This document shows positions 8,901 through 17,328 of a stretch of 64,000 nt of DNA, one piece after another. This DNA is from an uncultured Chlorobiaceae bacterium. Lineage in GTDB: Bacteria; Bacteroidota; Chlorobiia; Chlorobiales; Chlorobiaceae. The stretch spans positions 90,770 to 154,769 of the forward strand of contig CAJAJL010000067.1 of assembly GCA_903940125.1 (NCBI GenBank), in the 5' to 3' direction. Within the stretch, counting starts at the first letter, position 1. Each line of letters begins with the position of its first letter. The position numbers and the translations under genes are program-made. A model generated the notes under the pieces. It saw nothing but the letters and a program-made list of their open reading frames with translations, was not told the origin of the DNA and made no database searches.

Positions 8901-9556
8901 TGATGCGGGTTATAGATTTAACCCGGACCATCGAACCGGGGATGCCCTGTTATCCCGGTACTCCGCAACCGGTATTTCACTCACTTTCTTCCATCGGACG
9001 GGATGGATTTGCAGAACAGCAGCTAACATTTTCCTCTCATACCGGAACCCATGTTGACCTGCCGTCTCACATCCTTCCTGCAGGGTGCTCGCTTGACGAT
9101 TTTACTCTTGACCGCTTTGCTGGAAAGGGCATGGTAGTTGATCTCCGCGGTTCAGCTGTCGGATCAATCGCCATCAAGGAGCTTCAGGTTTTCGAAGCTG
9201 ACTTTGCCGGTTGCGATTTTCTTCTTCTCTACTCCGGATGGAGTCAATATTGGGGCACTCCCGCTTATTACACCGGTTATCCGGTGCTGTCATCTGATGC
9301 GGCTCTCTGGCTGACTGGATTTCATTTCAAAGGCATTGGAGTTGATATGATTTCTGTTGATGCTTCCGATGCTTTGGATTTTTCTGTTCATACGCTGCTC
9401 CTTGAAAGCGGGATTATTCTTATTGAGAATCTTGCCGATCTTTCTCCTCTTTTGTCCAGTCCCTTTACGTTTTATTGCTTCCCACTCAAAATCGCACAGG
9501 CAGAAGCTTCGCCGATCAGAGCCGTTGCTTTTGTCGATGAGAAAAGTCATGCGTGA
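8900..9556 (+). CDS. Cyclase/kynurenine-formamidase-like metal hydrolase
   Basis: This 218-residue member of the cyclase family carries the metal-binding signature HTGTHVDLPSH (His47, His51, Asp53, His57), and its beginning DLTRTIEPGMPCYPGTP is also typical. Family members include bacterial kynurenine formamidase (KynB) and polyketide-cyclase-like enzymes that hydrolyse amides or lactones. No tryptophan-degradation genes are nearby, so the specific role is open. It overlaps the preceding alpha/beta hydrolase by one base, which suggests the two work on the same compound. Confidence 0.82.
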   Translation: MMRVIDLTRTIEPGMPCYPGTPQPVFHSLSSIGRDGFAEQQLTFSSHTGTHVDLPSHILPAGCSLDDFTLDRFAGKGMVVDLRGSAVGSIAIKELQVFEADFAGCDFLLLYSGWSQYWGTPAYYTGYPVLSSDAALWLTGFHFKGIGVDMISVDASDALDFSVHTLLLESGIILIENLADLSPLLSSPFTFYCFPLKIAQAEASPIRAVAFVDEKSHA

Positions 9557-9644
9557 TTTTTTTATTGGAAGTTAAAAAAGAGGACGTTACATTGAGGGCC
9601 TCAGGATAAAATCCTCTGTTCTTTCCCATCGAAATAACCATAGT

Positions 9645-10307
9645 ATGAACACCATGCTCTTGTATTCCTCTATTACCAAAAAAGTGCTCATGGCACTTGC
9701 AGGGCTTTTTTTGGTTACATTTTTATGTGTGCATCTCGGCATCAATCTGATGCTGCTGAAAGATGATGGGGGTCGTATGTTCACCGAAGCAGCAACCTTC
9801 ATGGGCACCAACCAAGTCATCAAGGTTTTTGAGATTGTGCTCTTTGCAGGATTTCTGCTCCACATACTCTTCGGTATTCTGGTATCCTTCCAGAACAAGG
9901 CAGCACGACCAACCGCCTATGCCTGCAGCAACAGTTCGGAAACATCGTTCTTTTCAAAGTACATGTTCCATACCGGGATCATTGTTTTCATCTTTCTCGT
10001 TCTGCACTTCATTGATTTCTATTTCATCAAAATCGGCATTGTTGCTCCTCCTCCCGGCATAGCAAGCCACGACTTCTACCATCGCACACTTCTTCTGTTT
10101 TCAACTCCCTTGTATTCATCCCTCTATATTATCAGCTTTATATTTCTCGGTATTCATCTGAATCATGCCATTCAGTCAGGATTTCAGACGCTCGGCTGGA
10201 ACCACAGTAAATATACGGATGCAGTAAAGTTTATCGGCTCAGCTTATTCGGTGCTTATTGCTGTCGGTTTTAGTGTTATCCCTATTTATCTCTTATTATT
10301 TAAATAA
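9645..10307 (+). CDS. sdhC: Succinate dehydrogenase/fumarate reductase cytochrome b subunit
   Basis: This 220-residue integral membrane protein has five hydrophobic segments. It matches the type-B (b558, di-haem, single-subunit anchor) family found in Bacteroidetes, Chlorobi and epsilon-proteobacteria. Candidate haem-ligand histidines lie within or near the segments: FLCVHLG, LLHILFG, MFHTGI, LVLHFID and GIHLNHA. The subunit passes electrons between the quinone pool and SdhB. It begins the operon sdhC-sdhA-sdhB. The start is the ATG at 9645 (MNTMLLYS). Confidence 0.92.
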   Translation: MNTMLLYSSITKKVLMALAGLFLVTFLCVHLGINLMLLKDDGGRMFTEAATFMGTNQVIKVFEIVLFAGFLLHILFGILVSFQNKAARPTAYACSNSSETSFFSKYMFHTGIIVFIFLVLHFIDFYFIKIGIVAPPPGIASHDFYHRTLLLFSTPLYSSLYIISFIFLGIHLNHAIQSGFQTLGWNHSKYTDAVKFIGSAYSVLIAVGFSVIPIYLLLFK

Positions 10308-10365
10308 GTTAATAATTCCTGACGACTGTGTTATACACCGAAAACAACACTCACAACACTCCTCA

Positions 10366-12306
10366 ATGACACGCCTCAACGCCAGAATCCCTGAAGGGCC
10401 GGTGGCTGAAAAATGGACTGCCTACAAATCAGGCTGCAAGCTGGTTAACCCAAACAATAAACGCAAACTTGATATCATCGTTGTCGGTACAGGTCTCGCC
10501 GGGGCTTCGGCCGCTGCATCGCTCGGACAACTCGGGTACAATGTCAAGGTTTTCTGTTACCAGGATACTCCCCGTCGTGCTCACAGCATAGCGGCACAGG
10601 GGGGAATTAATGCTGCGAAAAACTATCAGAACGACGGAGACAGCGCTTACCGGTTGTTTTACGACACTATTAAGGGTGGTGATTACCGCGCTCGTGAAGC
10701 CAACGTCTATCGCCTTGCCGAAGTCAGCAATCAGATTATTGACCTCTGCGTAGCTCAAGGAGTACCTTTTGCCCGCGAATATGGTGGTCTTTTGACCAAC
10801 CGTTCGTTTGGCGGAGCACAGGTATCAAGAACATTCTATGCCAGGGGGCAGACAGGCCAGCAACTCCTGCTTGGCGCCTATGGCGCGTTGAGCCGACAGA
10901 TTGCAGCAGGGAATGTAACGCTCTTCAACCGCCGCGATGTCCTCGATATGGTGCTGGTCGACGGAAAAGCACGAGGGATTATTGCCCGCAACCTGGTGAC
11001 CGGTGAAATAGAGCGACATGCAGCTCATGCTGTGGTTCTGGCCAACGGTGGTTATGGCAATGTTTTTTTTCTCTCCACAAATGCCATGGGTTCCAATGTG
11101 ACACCGGCATGGAGCGCGTATAGAAAAGGGGCGATGTTTGCAAACCCCTCGTTTACACAGATTCATCCTACCTGTATTCCTGTGCATGGTGATACTCAGT
11201 CAAAGCTAACATTGATGAGCGAAAGCCTGCGCAACGACGGCAGAATATGGGTTCCTGCCAAGTTAAAGGATGTCGAAAGGCTCAGGAACAAAGAGATCAA
11301 GCCATCGGATATTCCAGAGTCAGATCGTGATTATTATCTAGAACGTCGTTATCCTGCTTTCGGTAATCTTGTCCCGAGGGATGTGGCCTCAAGGGCAGCC
11401 AAGGAGCGCTGCGATGCCGGTTTCGGTGTCGGCTCTACAGGATTTGCGGTTTATCTTGATTTTGCGGATGCCATAAAGCGCAAGGGGCATGACACTATTG
11501 ATTCTCTTTACGGCAATCTTTTCCAGATGTACCAGCAGATTGTGGCAGAGAGCCCCTATGAAACGCCGATGATGATCTATCCTGCAGTTCATTATACCAT
11601 GGGCGGTCTTTGGGTTGATTATGAACTGATGACAACCATTCCCGGTCTCTACGCTATCGGCGAATGCAATTTTTCCGATCATGGAGCAAATCGTCTTGGC
11701 GCATCTGCACTTATGCAGGGTCTTGCTGATGGGTATTTCGTGCTTCCCTACACTATAGGCAACTATCTGGCAGCTGAAATTCATACTCCCCGTTTCAATA
11801 CCGCGTCTTCTGAATTCAACATTGCAGCGCAAGCTGTTACTGACCGCCTGAAAGCCATTAAAAACACTGGAGCAAAGGAGTCTGTCGATCATTTCCATCG
11901 TCGACTTGGCAAGATCATGTGGGAGTATTGTGGAATGGCGCGAAACGAAGCCGGATTAAACGAAGCGCTTTATCTTATTGCAGAGCTGCGCAGCGAGTAT
12001 GCTCGAGGTGTTAAAATTCCGGGAGGATTGGATGAATATAATCCCGAACTTGAGAAAGCCTGCAGGGTCGCAGATTTTATCGAACTTGGAGAACTTATGG
12101 TGCGTGATGCCCTTCAACGGAAGGAGTCATGCGGAGGACATTTCAGGGAGGAGTTCCAGACCAGCGAAGGCGAAGCACTCCGGAACGATGATGAATTTGC
12201 ATTTGTCGGTGCATGGGAATACAGGGGGCGTGATGCCGCTGCAGAGCTGCACCGTGAGGAACTTCAATTCAAAGAGATCAAGCTCTCCCAGCGGAGCTAT
12301 AAATAA
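10366..12306 (+). CDS. sdhA: Succinate dehydrogenase/fumarate reductase flavoprotein subunit
   Basis: The 646-residue protein starts at the ATG giving MTRLNARIP. The frame is open 108 bases further upstream into sdhC, but that part is not protein-like. The FAD-binding fold reads [17 protein letters not shown], followed by the covalent-FAD histidine region [16 protein letters not shown]. The active-site signature HPTCIPVHG and the [11 protein letters not shown] and [13 protein letters not shown] segments are also present. It interconverts succinate and fumarate. In a green sulfur bacterium it is expected to run as fumarate reductase in the reductive TCA cycle, though the sequence cannot show direction. 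Confidence 0.95.
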   Translation: MTRLNARIPEGPVAEKWTAYKSGCKLVNPNNKRKLDIIVVGTGLAGASAAASLGQLGYNVKVFCYQDTPRRAHSIAAQGGINAAKNYQNDGDSAYRLFYDTIKGGDYRAREANVYRLAEVSNQIIDLCVAQGVPFAREYGGLLTNRSFGGAQVSRTFYARGQTGQQLLLGAYGALSRQIAAGNVTLFNRRDVLDMVLVDGKARGIIARNLVTGEIERHAAHAVVLANGGYGNVFFLSTNAMGSNVTPAWSAYRKGAMFANPSFTQIHPTCIPVHGDTQSKLTLMSESLRNDGRIWVPAKLKDVERLRNKEIKPSDIPESDRDYYLERRYPAFGNLVPRDVASRAAKERCDAGFGVGSTGFAVYLDFADAIKRKGHDTIDSLYGNLFQMYQQIVAESPYETPMMIYPAVHYTMGGLWVDYELMTTIPGLYAIGECNFSDHGANRLGASALMQGLADGYFVLPYTIGNYLAAEIHTPRFNTASSEFNIAAQAVTDRLKAIKNTGAKESVDHFHRRLGKIMWEYCGMARNEAGLNEALYLIAELRSEYARGVKIPGGLDEYNPELEKACRVADFIELGELMVRDALQRKESCGGHFREEFQTSEGEALRNDDEFAFVGAWEYRGRDAAAELHREELQFKEIKLSQRSYK

Positions 12307-12315
12307 CAGGTTATT

Positions 12316-13089
12316 ATGAATTTTACGCTGAAGATCTGGCGACAGAAAAATGCAGGAGCAAAAGGACAGATGGTTTCCTATGATGTATCAGGAATATCGC
12401 CCGACAGCTCTTTTTTCGAAATGCTTGATACCCTGAACCAGAATCTCATTATGAGTGGCGGTGATCCTGTCTCCTTTGACCATGATTGCCGGGAGGGTAT
12501 CTGCGGTACCTGCAGCCTTTACATCAACGGACGTCCTCACGGGCCTGAAAAAGGGGTGACTACCTGCCAGCTGCACATGCGTTCGTTTAAGGATGGCGAT
12601 ACCATCCATATCGAGCCCTGGAGGGCAAAAGCTTTTCCCATTATCAGTGACCTGATTGTTGATCGAAGTGCGTTCGACAAGATCATTCAGGCAGGGGGCT
12701 ATGTTTCGGTTAATACCGGCGGTGTGCCGGATGCCAATACCATACCGGTGCAGAAAGAGAAATCGGATGCTGCTTTTGATGCTGCAACCTGCATCGGCTG
12801 TGGCGCCTGCGTGGCGGCATGTTCCAATGCAGCTGCCATGCTCTTTATAGGCGCAAAAGTATCGCATCTTGCACTCCTTCCTCAGGGACAGGTCGAGGCG
12901 GCCAAACGTGTCCAGAAGATGGTCGCATGTATGGATGATCTTGGTTTTGGCAACTGCAGCAATACCTATGCCTGCGAGGCGGAATGTCCCAAAGGGATTT
13001 CAGTCTCCAATATTGCCCGCATGAACCGGGGGTTTCTCAGTTCCAAACTGTTTGCTGAAAAGGAAAAGATTATTCAGGACTCCCTCTGA
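12316..13089 (+). CDS. sdhB: Succinate dehydrogenase/fumarate reductase iron-sulfur subunit
   Basis: This 257-residue electron-transfer subunit has three cluster motifs in order. The plant-type [2Fe-2S] motif is [15 protein letters not shown] with a later Cys in TTCQLH. The [4Fe-4S] motif is [11 protein letters not shown], and the third (the [3Fe-4S] position) runs [11 protein letters not shown] to [10 protein letters not shown]. It starts 9 bases after sdhA. It carries electrons between SdhA flavin and the haem anchor SdhC. An inverted repeat after the stop probably ends the operon. Confidence 0.95.
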   Translation: MNFTLKIWRQKNAGAKGQMVSYDVSGISPDSSFFEMLDTLNQNLIMSGGDPVSFDHDCREGICGTCSLYINGRPHGPEKGVTTCQLHMRSFKDGDTIHIEPWRAKAFPIISDLIVDRSAFDKIIQAGGYVSVNTGGVPDANTIPVQKEKSDAAFDAATCIGCGACVAACSNAAAMLFIGAKVSHLALLPQGQVEAAKRVQKMVACMDDLGFGNCSNTYACEAECPKGISVSNIARMNRGFLSSKLFAEKEKIIQDSL

Positions 13090-13096
13090 GATAGAG

Positions 13097-13135
13097 AACC
13101 GGCCCTTTGTTCACCCCGGTACATGGGCCGGTTTC
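13097..13135 (+). terminator. Probable terminator after sdhB
   Basis: AACCGGCCC (13097-13105) pairs with GGGCCGGTT (13125-13133). The stem is strong and GC-rich, but the following T tract is short (GTTTCG), so termination may be partial. Confidence 0.6.
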
Positions 13136-13558
13136 GATGGCATTGAAAGTCTCACTCCAAAAAAGCAATATTCTCCGTCGAACACACTTTGTAAAACACG
13201 CAGTTAATGCTGCGGCATCGAAAGTCGCCCTTGCCCAGGACTTTCAGCTTGGAGAAAAAAGCGGATTATCCTCAGAGGTATTTCTGTCCGGAGTGCTTGC
13301 ATTTCGGTGAATCAATAGTGTTATTGGTGTAAAAATAAATCATAATAGCGAAATATATTTGTATATTTAAGCGCCAGTAAGCATCTTTGAACTTCTCCAT
13401 GACAAGATACAGCGCTCTCTTCATACAGCTGACTGCCTCAGGAAGAACAAAGCTTTTTTGTGATGTTCTGAGCAGGAGGACAAAGAGCAGTTTGCATTAC
13501 GGCAGGCCGTGTCGGAGAGCCGGCCTCTCCTTTTAATGAAGGTTGACCTGGGAGGTAA
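13136..13558 (+). other. Intergenic region before the helicase cassette; two tiny ORFs
   Basis: This stretch holds no confident gene. A 41-codon frame at 13207-13332 ends with RYFCPECLHFGES, which looks like half of a zinc ribbon, but it has no ribosome-binding site and its upstream frame is closed. A second small frame at 13399-13536 (45 codons, MTRYSALFIQLTASG) is also unsupported. Bases 13311-13375 are AT-rich and could hold a promoter. Both frames may be gene remnants at the edge of an inserted block. Confidence 0.35.
13514..13534 (+). terminator. Hairpin plus T run just upstream of the helicase gene
   Basis: GGAGAG (13514-13519) and CTCTCC (13525-13530) flank the loop CCGGC and are followed by TTTT, 24 bases before the helicase ATG. 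It could stop read-through from upstream or act as an attenuator in the helicase leader. Confidence 0.45.
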
Positions 13559-15634
13559 ATGAGCTATACGACGACAAGGGCTTTGGAGCTTTTACGGATC
13601 GGTTCTGGTTATCCCGAGGCGGTTTTCCGTGACAGCCAAGAGGATGCAATTCGTTACATCGTTGAAGGCCGGGGGCGATTGCTGATCGTCCAGAAGACAG
13701 GCTGGGGTAAGAGCTTTATCTATTTTATTGCCACCAGGTTTCTTCGTGAAGAAAGCAAAGGGCCGTCTCTACTGATTTCACCTTTGCTTGCCTTAATGCG
13801 AAACCAGATTGAGGCAGCTGAACGTATGGGAGTGCGTGCCGCTACGATTAACTCAGACAATCCGGATGATTGGATTGATGTTGAAGCAAGTATTGATCGC
13901 AATGAGATTGACATTCTGATCATTTCCCCTGAACGGCTTGCGAATGAACGGTTTCGTCAAAATGTTCTGGCTGGAATTGCTGCTCAGATTTCGATGCTGG
14001 TAATTGATGAAGCGCACTGTATTTCTGACTGGGGTCACGACTTTCGCCCTCACTATCGATTGCTGGAGCGGATTGTTAAAACTTTACCGCCAAACCTCCG
14101 ACTTCTGGCAACTACAGCCACTGCAAACAATCGAGTAATGAAGGATCTCGCTGAAGTTCTTGGGCCGAATCTGGAGGTATTACGCGGTGATCTGAATCGT
14201 CCTTCACTGACCCTGCAAACCATTTTTTTACCTGATCAAGCCCAGCGCCTTGCCTGGCTGGCAGAACAGCTCGCGACTCTTCATGGCCATGGAATTATCT
14301 ATACGCTCACCGTACGTGATGCAAACATGGTTGCAAGCTGGCTGAAAAGTCGTGGTTTGGGTGTTGAAGCCTATACAGGCGAAACTGGTGATCGCCGGCC
14401 AGAGTTTGAGCAGGCACTGCTTCATAATCGAGTAAAAGCTCTTGTAGCGACTTCCGCACTCGGAATGGGTTTCGATAAGCCGGATCTGGCATTTGTGATT
14501 CATTATCAGATGCCTGGATCGGTTGTCGCTTACTATCAGCAGGTTGGGCGGGCTGGTCGTGCTCTGGAATCTGCATACGGTGTTTTGCTCAGTGGTAAAG
14601 AAGAGGCAGATATCACTGATTGGTTTATCAATAGCGCTTTTCCGACTCGACAGGAAGTAGACGATTTTATTAATACGCTTGAGAATGAGCCTGCCGGGTT
14701 GTCGGTACCCGAACTTCTGGGGAAGGTGAATTTAACTCAGGGACGTATCAGAAAAATTATTGATTTGCTCTCTTTGGAATCACCTGCACCTGTAGCCAGG
14801 CAAGGGAGTAAATGGCAATTGACATCAGCCAGGCTTGGTGAAGGTTTTTGGGAACGTGCGGATCGGCTTACCTCGTTACGTCGTGATGAACAACGACAAA
14901 TGCAGGATTATCTCAAATTGCCATTTGCTGAACACATGGGGTTTCTTATTCAGGCACTTGATGGCGATCCGAACTCTGTTATTTTTCCGTTATTGCCACC
15001 GTTGCCGATAACCGTTGATGAAGGTCTTGTTCGGGAGGCGGTCGCTTTTTTGCGTCGCTCCAGTTTGCCGATAGAACCGAGACTTCAGTGGCCTGCCGGT
15101 GGTATGCCGCAATATCAACTGAAAGGAAAAATCTCTTCAGATCTCCAGGCTCAATCCGGCAAAGCACTTTGCATCTGGGGTGATGCCGGATGGGGAGGAC
15201 TCGTAAGACAAGGCAAGTACAATGACAACTTTTATGCTGACGCTTTGGTTAATGCTTGCGTTACCATGATTCAGCAATGGAATCCGGAACCAGCACCGAA
15301 GTGGGTAACTTGTGTTCCATCGTTGCGTAACCCTGATCTCGTTCCTGATTTTGCGCAGCGTCTTGCTGAAGCACTGAACTTGCCATTCCACATGGTGCTT
15401 GCAAGGACAGACAATCGGCCGGAGCAGAAAACTATGGCAAACAGTACACAACAGGCACGCAACATTGATGGATCACTCGCAGTTATTGTACCGACACTCC
15501 CTGAAGGTGCAGTTTTTCTGGTTGATGATATGGTTGGTTCTCGCTGGACATTGACGGTATCGGCATGGCTTTTGAGACAAAATGGAAGAAGCGAGGTTTG
15601 GCCTGTAGTACTTGCCCAATCGGGATATGAATAA
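13559..15634 (+). CDS. RecQ-type helicase fused to a ComF-like phosphoribosyltransferase
   Basis: This 691-residue protein has three visible parts. Residues 20-350 are a RecQ-like SF2 helicase, with Walker A KTGWGKS (46-52), DEAH (150-153) followed by [11 protein letters not shown], motif III ATTATAN, motif [15 protein letters not shown] and motif [11 protein letters not shown] (327-335). Residues 376-422 look like a winged helix. The RecQ zinc-binding cysteines and the HRDC domain are absent. Residues 535-691 look like a phosphoribosyltransferase with the PRPP loop [13 protein letters not shown] (653-665), preceded by [11 protein letters not shown] and FAQRLAEAL as in ComF. GGGAGG lies 5 bases before the ATG. 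A DprA-like gene starts 2 bases after the stop. The role is unknown, and I infer DNA processing or defence. Confidence 0.85.
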   Translation: MSYTTTRALELLRIGSGYPEAVFRDSQEDAIRYIVEGRGRLLIVQKTGWGKSFIYFIATRFLREESKGPSLLISPLLALMRNQIEAAERMGVRAATINSDNPDDWIDVEASIDRNEIDILIISPERLANERFRQNVLAGIAAQISMLVIDEAHCISDWGHDFRPHYRLLERIVKTLPPNLRLLATTATANNRVMKDLAEVLGPNLEVLRGDLNRPSLTLQTIFLPDQAQRLAWLAEQLATLHGHGIIYTLTVRDANMVASWLKSRGLGVEAYTGETGDRRPEFEQALLHNRVKALVATSALGMGFDKPDLAFVIHYQMPGSVVAYYQQVGRAGRALESAYGVLLSGKEEADITDWFINSAFPTRQEVDDFINTLENEPAGLSVPELLGKVNLTQGRIRKIIDLLSLESPAPVARQGSKWQLTSARLGEGFWERADRLTSLRRDEQRQMQDYLKLPFAEHMGFLIQALDGDPNSVIFPLLPPLPITVDEGLVREAVAFLRRSSLPIEPRLQWPAGGMPQYQLKGKISSDLQAQSGKALCIWGDAGWGGLVRQGKYNDNFYADALVNACVTMIQQWNPEPAPKWVTCVPSLRNPDLVPDFAQRLAEALNLPFHMVLARTDNRPEQKTMANSTQQARNIDGSLAVIVPTLPEGAVFLVDDMVGSRWTLTVSAWLLRQNGRSEVWPVVLAQSGYE

Positions 15635-15636
15635 CG

Positions 15637-16635
15637 ATGCAGAAACTCTCTGTGAATACAAAAGCCATTCTTCTGCTGATGGCACCATTAATTGCTGGCC
15701 GTGGCAGCTCTGAGTCAGACATTCTGACTCCGGGAGAGTACAATCGGCTGGCTCGTCACCTCCATGCAATGCAGTGTGAACCAGCTGATCTATTATCTCA
15801 GGAATCGGGAAATTTGTATCGCGCATGCCAGGACGTGGTTGACGCAAAACGCATGCAAAGCCTGCTTGGGCGTGGTTTTTTGCTGAGCCAGGTTGTTGAG
15901 CATTGGCAGGCACGTGCTGTCTGGGTGGTCAGCCGTGCGGATGCTGCATATCCCCGGCGTATCAAGTCGCGATTGCGGGACAGTGCACCTGCTTTGCTTT
16001 ACGGCTGCGGAGATGTCAATGTATTGGAAACTGGTGGACTTGCTGTTGTTGGATCGCGGCATGTGGATAATGAGCTGATTGACTATACGATGGCAGCTGG
16101 TCAACTTGCTGCTCGTGCAGGCAGGACTGTAATTTCCGGGGGAGCAAAGGGTATCGACCAGGCTGCCATGCGTGGTGCGCTTGAAGCTGGCGGCAAGGTC
16201 ATTGGAGTTCTTGCTGAACGCCTTGAAAAGAGCGCAATGAACAGTGAACATCGCAATCAGATTATCGATGGCCGGTTGGTTCTGATTTCGCCTTATGACC
16301 CAGGTGCAGGTTTTAATGTTGGTCATGCTATGCAGCGAAATAAATTGATTTACGCTTTGGGTGATGCCTCGTTGGTTGTAAGTTCTGATATCAATAAGGG
16401 TGGAACATGGGCAGGTGCAACTGAACAACTTGACAAGCTCAAGCTGGTTCCTGTCTATGTGCGATCAACGGGATTTTCTTCAAAAGGTCTCGATGCCTTG
16501 CGTTCGAAGGGAGCTTTACCCTGGCCCGAACCTCATTCAGCTGATGCTTTTGATGCAGTTTTTGAAAACTCTTTTTCACCGATTCCTGAAAAGAAACAGG
16601 ATAGTATTGGTTTATTTTTAGATGATGAAGAGTGA
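15637..16635 (+). CDS. DprA/Smf-like DNA-processing protein
   Basis: This 332-residue protein contains the Rossmann-like DprA core. [12 protein letters not shown] (133-144) is followed by [22 protein letters not shown] (165-186; serine-glycine nucleotide-binding loop) and [24 protein letters not shown]. Canonical DprA has RNRIISGLS at the last site, so this is a divergent branch. No C-terminal winged helix of the DML1 type is visible, and the protein ends with an acidic tail. DprA loads RecA on single-stranded DNA in natural transformation, and divergent Smf proteins occur in defence-like loci. It starts 2 bases after the helicase-phosphoribosyltransferase gene, so the two are almost surely one operon. 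Confidence 0.85.
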   Translation: MQKLSVNTKAILLLMAPLIAGRGSSESDILTPGEYNRLARHLHAMQCEPADLLSQESGNLYRACQDVVDAKRMQSLLGRGFLLSQVVEHWQARAVWVVSRADAAYPRRIKSRLRDSAPALLYGCGDVNVLETGGLAVVGSRHVDNELIDYTMAAGQLAARAGRTVISGGAKGIDQAAMRGALEAGGKVIGVLAERLEKSAMNSEHRNQIIDGRLVLISPYDPGAGFNVGHAMQRNKLIYALGDASLVVSSDINKGGTWAGATEQLDKLKLVPVYVRSTGFSSKGLDALRSKGALPWPEPHSADAFDAVFENSFSPIPEKKQDSIGLFLDDEE

Positions 16636-16668
16636 TCGAAACAATACAAGAAAAGGATAGTATTGGTT
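16598..16668 (+). repeat. 15-bp direct repeat at the end of the DprA-like gene
   Basis: AGGATAGTATTGGTT occurs at 16598-16612 inside the last codons and again at 16654-16668 just after the stop, 56 bases apart. With one-base gaps the match extends to AAGAAA(C) on the left and (T)AT on the right. It may be a partial tandem duplication or a recombination scar. Confidence 0.7.
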
Positions 16669-16750
16669 ATCTTTGTAGGGGAATGTGTGTCTGTTTTTGA
16701 GAATCGTTTGATTCATTTATGAAAATAATCACAGTTGGAGGACGACAACC

Positions 16751-17164
16751 ATGAAAAAAAACACAGGACTCTGGATTGATCACAAAGAAGCTGTTCTGGT
16801 TTCAATTGAAGGCGACGAAACTGTTGTTCAGCGGCTTGAATCGGGAGCTGAAAGCCACCATAAACCATCTGGCGGCTGGAAATCAGGAGGAACTAATGTT
16901 GCTCAGAGCGTCTCGAATGAGCATGTTGATGAAGAACGTCGAAAACACCAGTATCATGCGTTTTATCAAAAGGTGATGGAGCTGCTGGGCGATTCAGCTA
17001 AAGTTGCGCTTTTCGGACCCGGTGAGGCAAAAATCGAGTTAGCCAAAGAGATCGGAAAGGCAGCTGAGTTGCACAAAAAGGAAGTTACCGTTGAGGCTTG
17101 TGAGCGGTTGACAGAAAATCAGCTTGTTGCAAAAGTTAAAACGTTTTTTTCTGTTCAAAAGTGA
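16751..17164 (+). CDS. Small protein, possible bacterial eRF1-like (baeRF) family
   Basis: This 137-residue cytoplasmic protein begins TGLWIDHKEAVLVSI, then has a polar linker. Its second half contains FYQKVMELLGDSAKVALFGPGEAKIELAKEI and ends with TENQLVAKVKTFF. This arrangement, with a short beta-start and a helix that leads into a GPGEAK-type loop, resembles the small bacterial proteins related to domain 2 of archaeo-eukaryotic release factors. These are often annotated as host-attachment or translation-machinery proteins. I am only moderately sure of the family. A strong TTGGAGGA ribosome-binding site lies 8 bases before the ATG. Whether it belongs with the helicase/DprA pair is uncertain, because the gap is 115 bases. 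Confidence 0.55.
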   Translation: MKKNTGLWIDHKEAVLVSIEGDETVVQRLESGAESHHKPSGGWKSGGTNVAQSVSNEHVDEERRKHQYHAFYQKVMELLGDSAKVALFGPGEAKIELAKEIGKAAELHKKEVTVEACERLTENQLVAKVKTFFSVQK

Positions 17165-17169
17165 ACAGT

Positions 17170-17198
17170 TTGACAAATGTTTGGAATTAGCAGAATAA
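17170..17198 (+). promoter_or_regulatory. Candidate promoter for the CorC-like gene
   Basis: TTGACA (17170-17175) is followed 17 bases later by GAATAA (17193-17198). The -35 is perfect and the -10 is weak. It lies about 130 bases before the next gene. Confidence 0.35.
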
Positions 17199-17328
17199 AA
17201 TTGTAGTTGGTAGCATAGAGTTCAAGATTAATGGCATAAGAACAGAACGTTGAGGGGCTCTGCCGTATGAGTGGTTATGGCAGTCGCGTATGGTGATTTC
17301 TACTCCCTGAAGGTTCAAAACCGAATGT

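Noticed and set aside
10258..10365. N-terminal extension of sdhA inside sdhC
   Set aside because: The text is a shifted reading of sdhC. SdhA proteins of this type start close to the ATG at 10366.
13107..13310. 67-codon frame after sdhB on the plus strand
   Set aside because: It starts with TTG inside the sdhB terminator hairpin and has no recognisable protein text or ribosome-binding site.
13311..13345. Possible third copy of the ATAGTATTGGTT repeat at the left edge of the cassette
   Set aside because: AATAGTGTTATTGGTG matches only with gaps, so it cannot be called a flanking repeat or attachment site.
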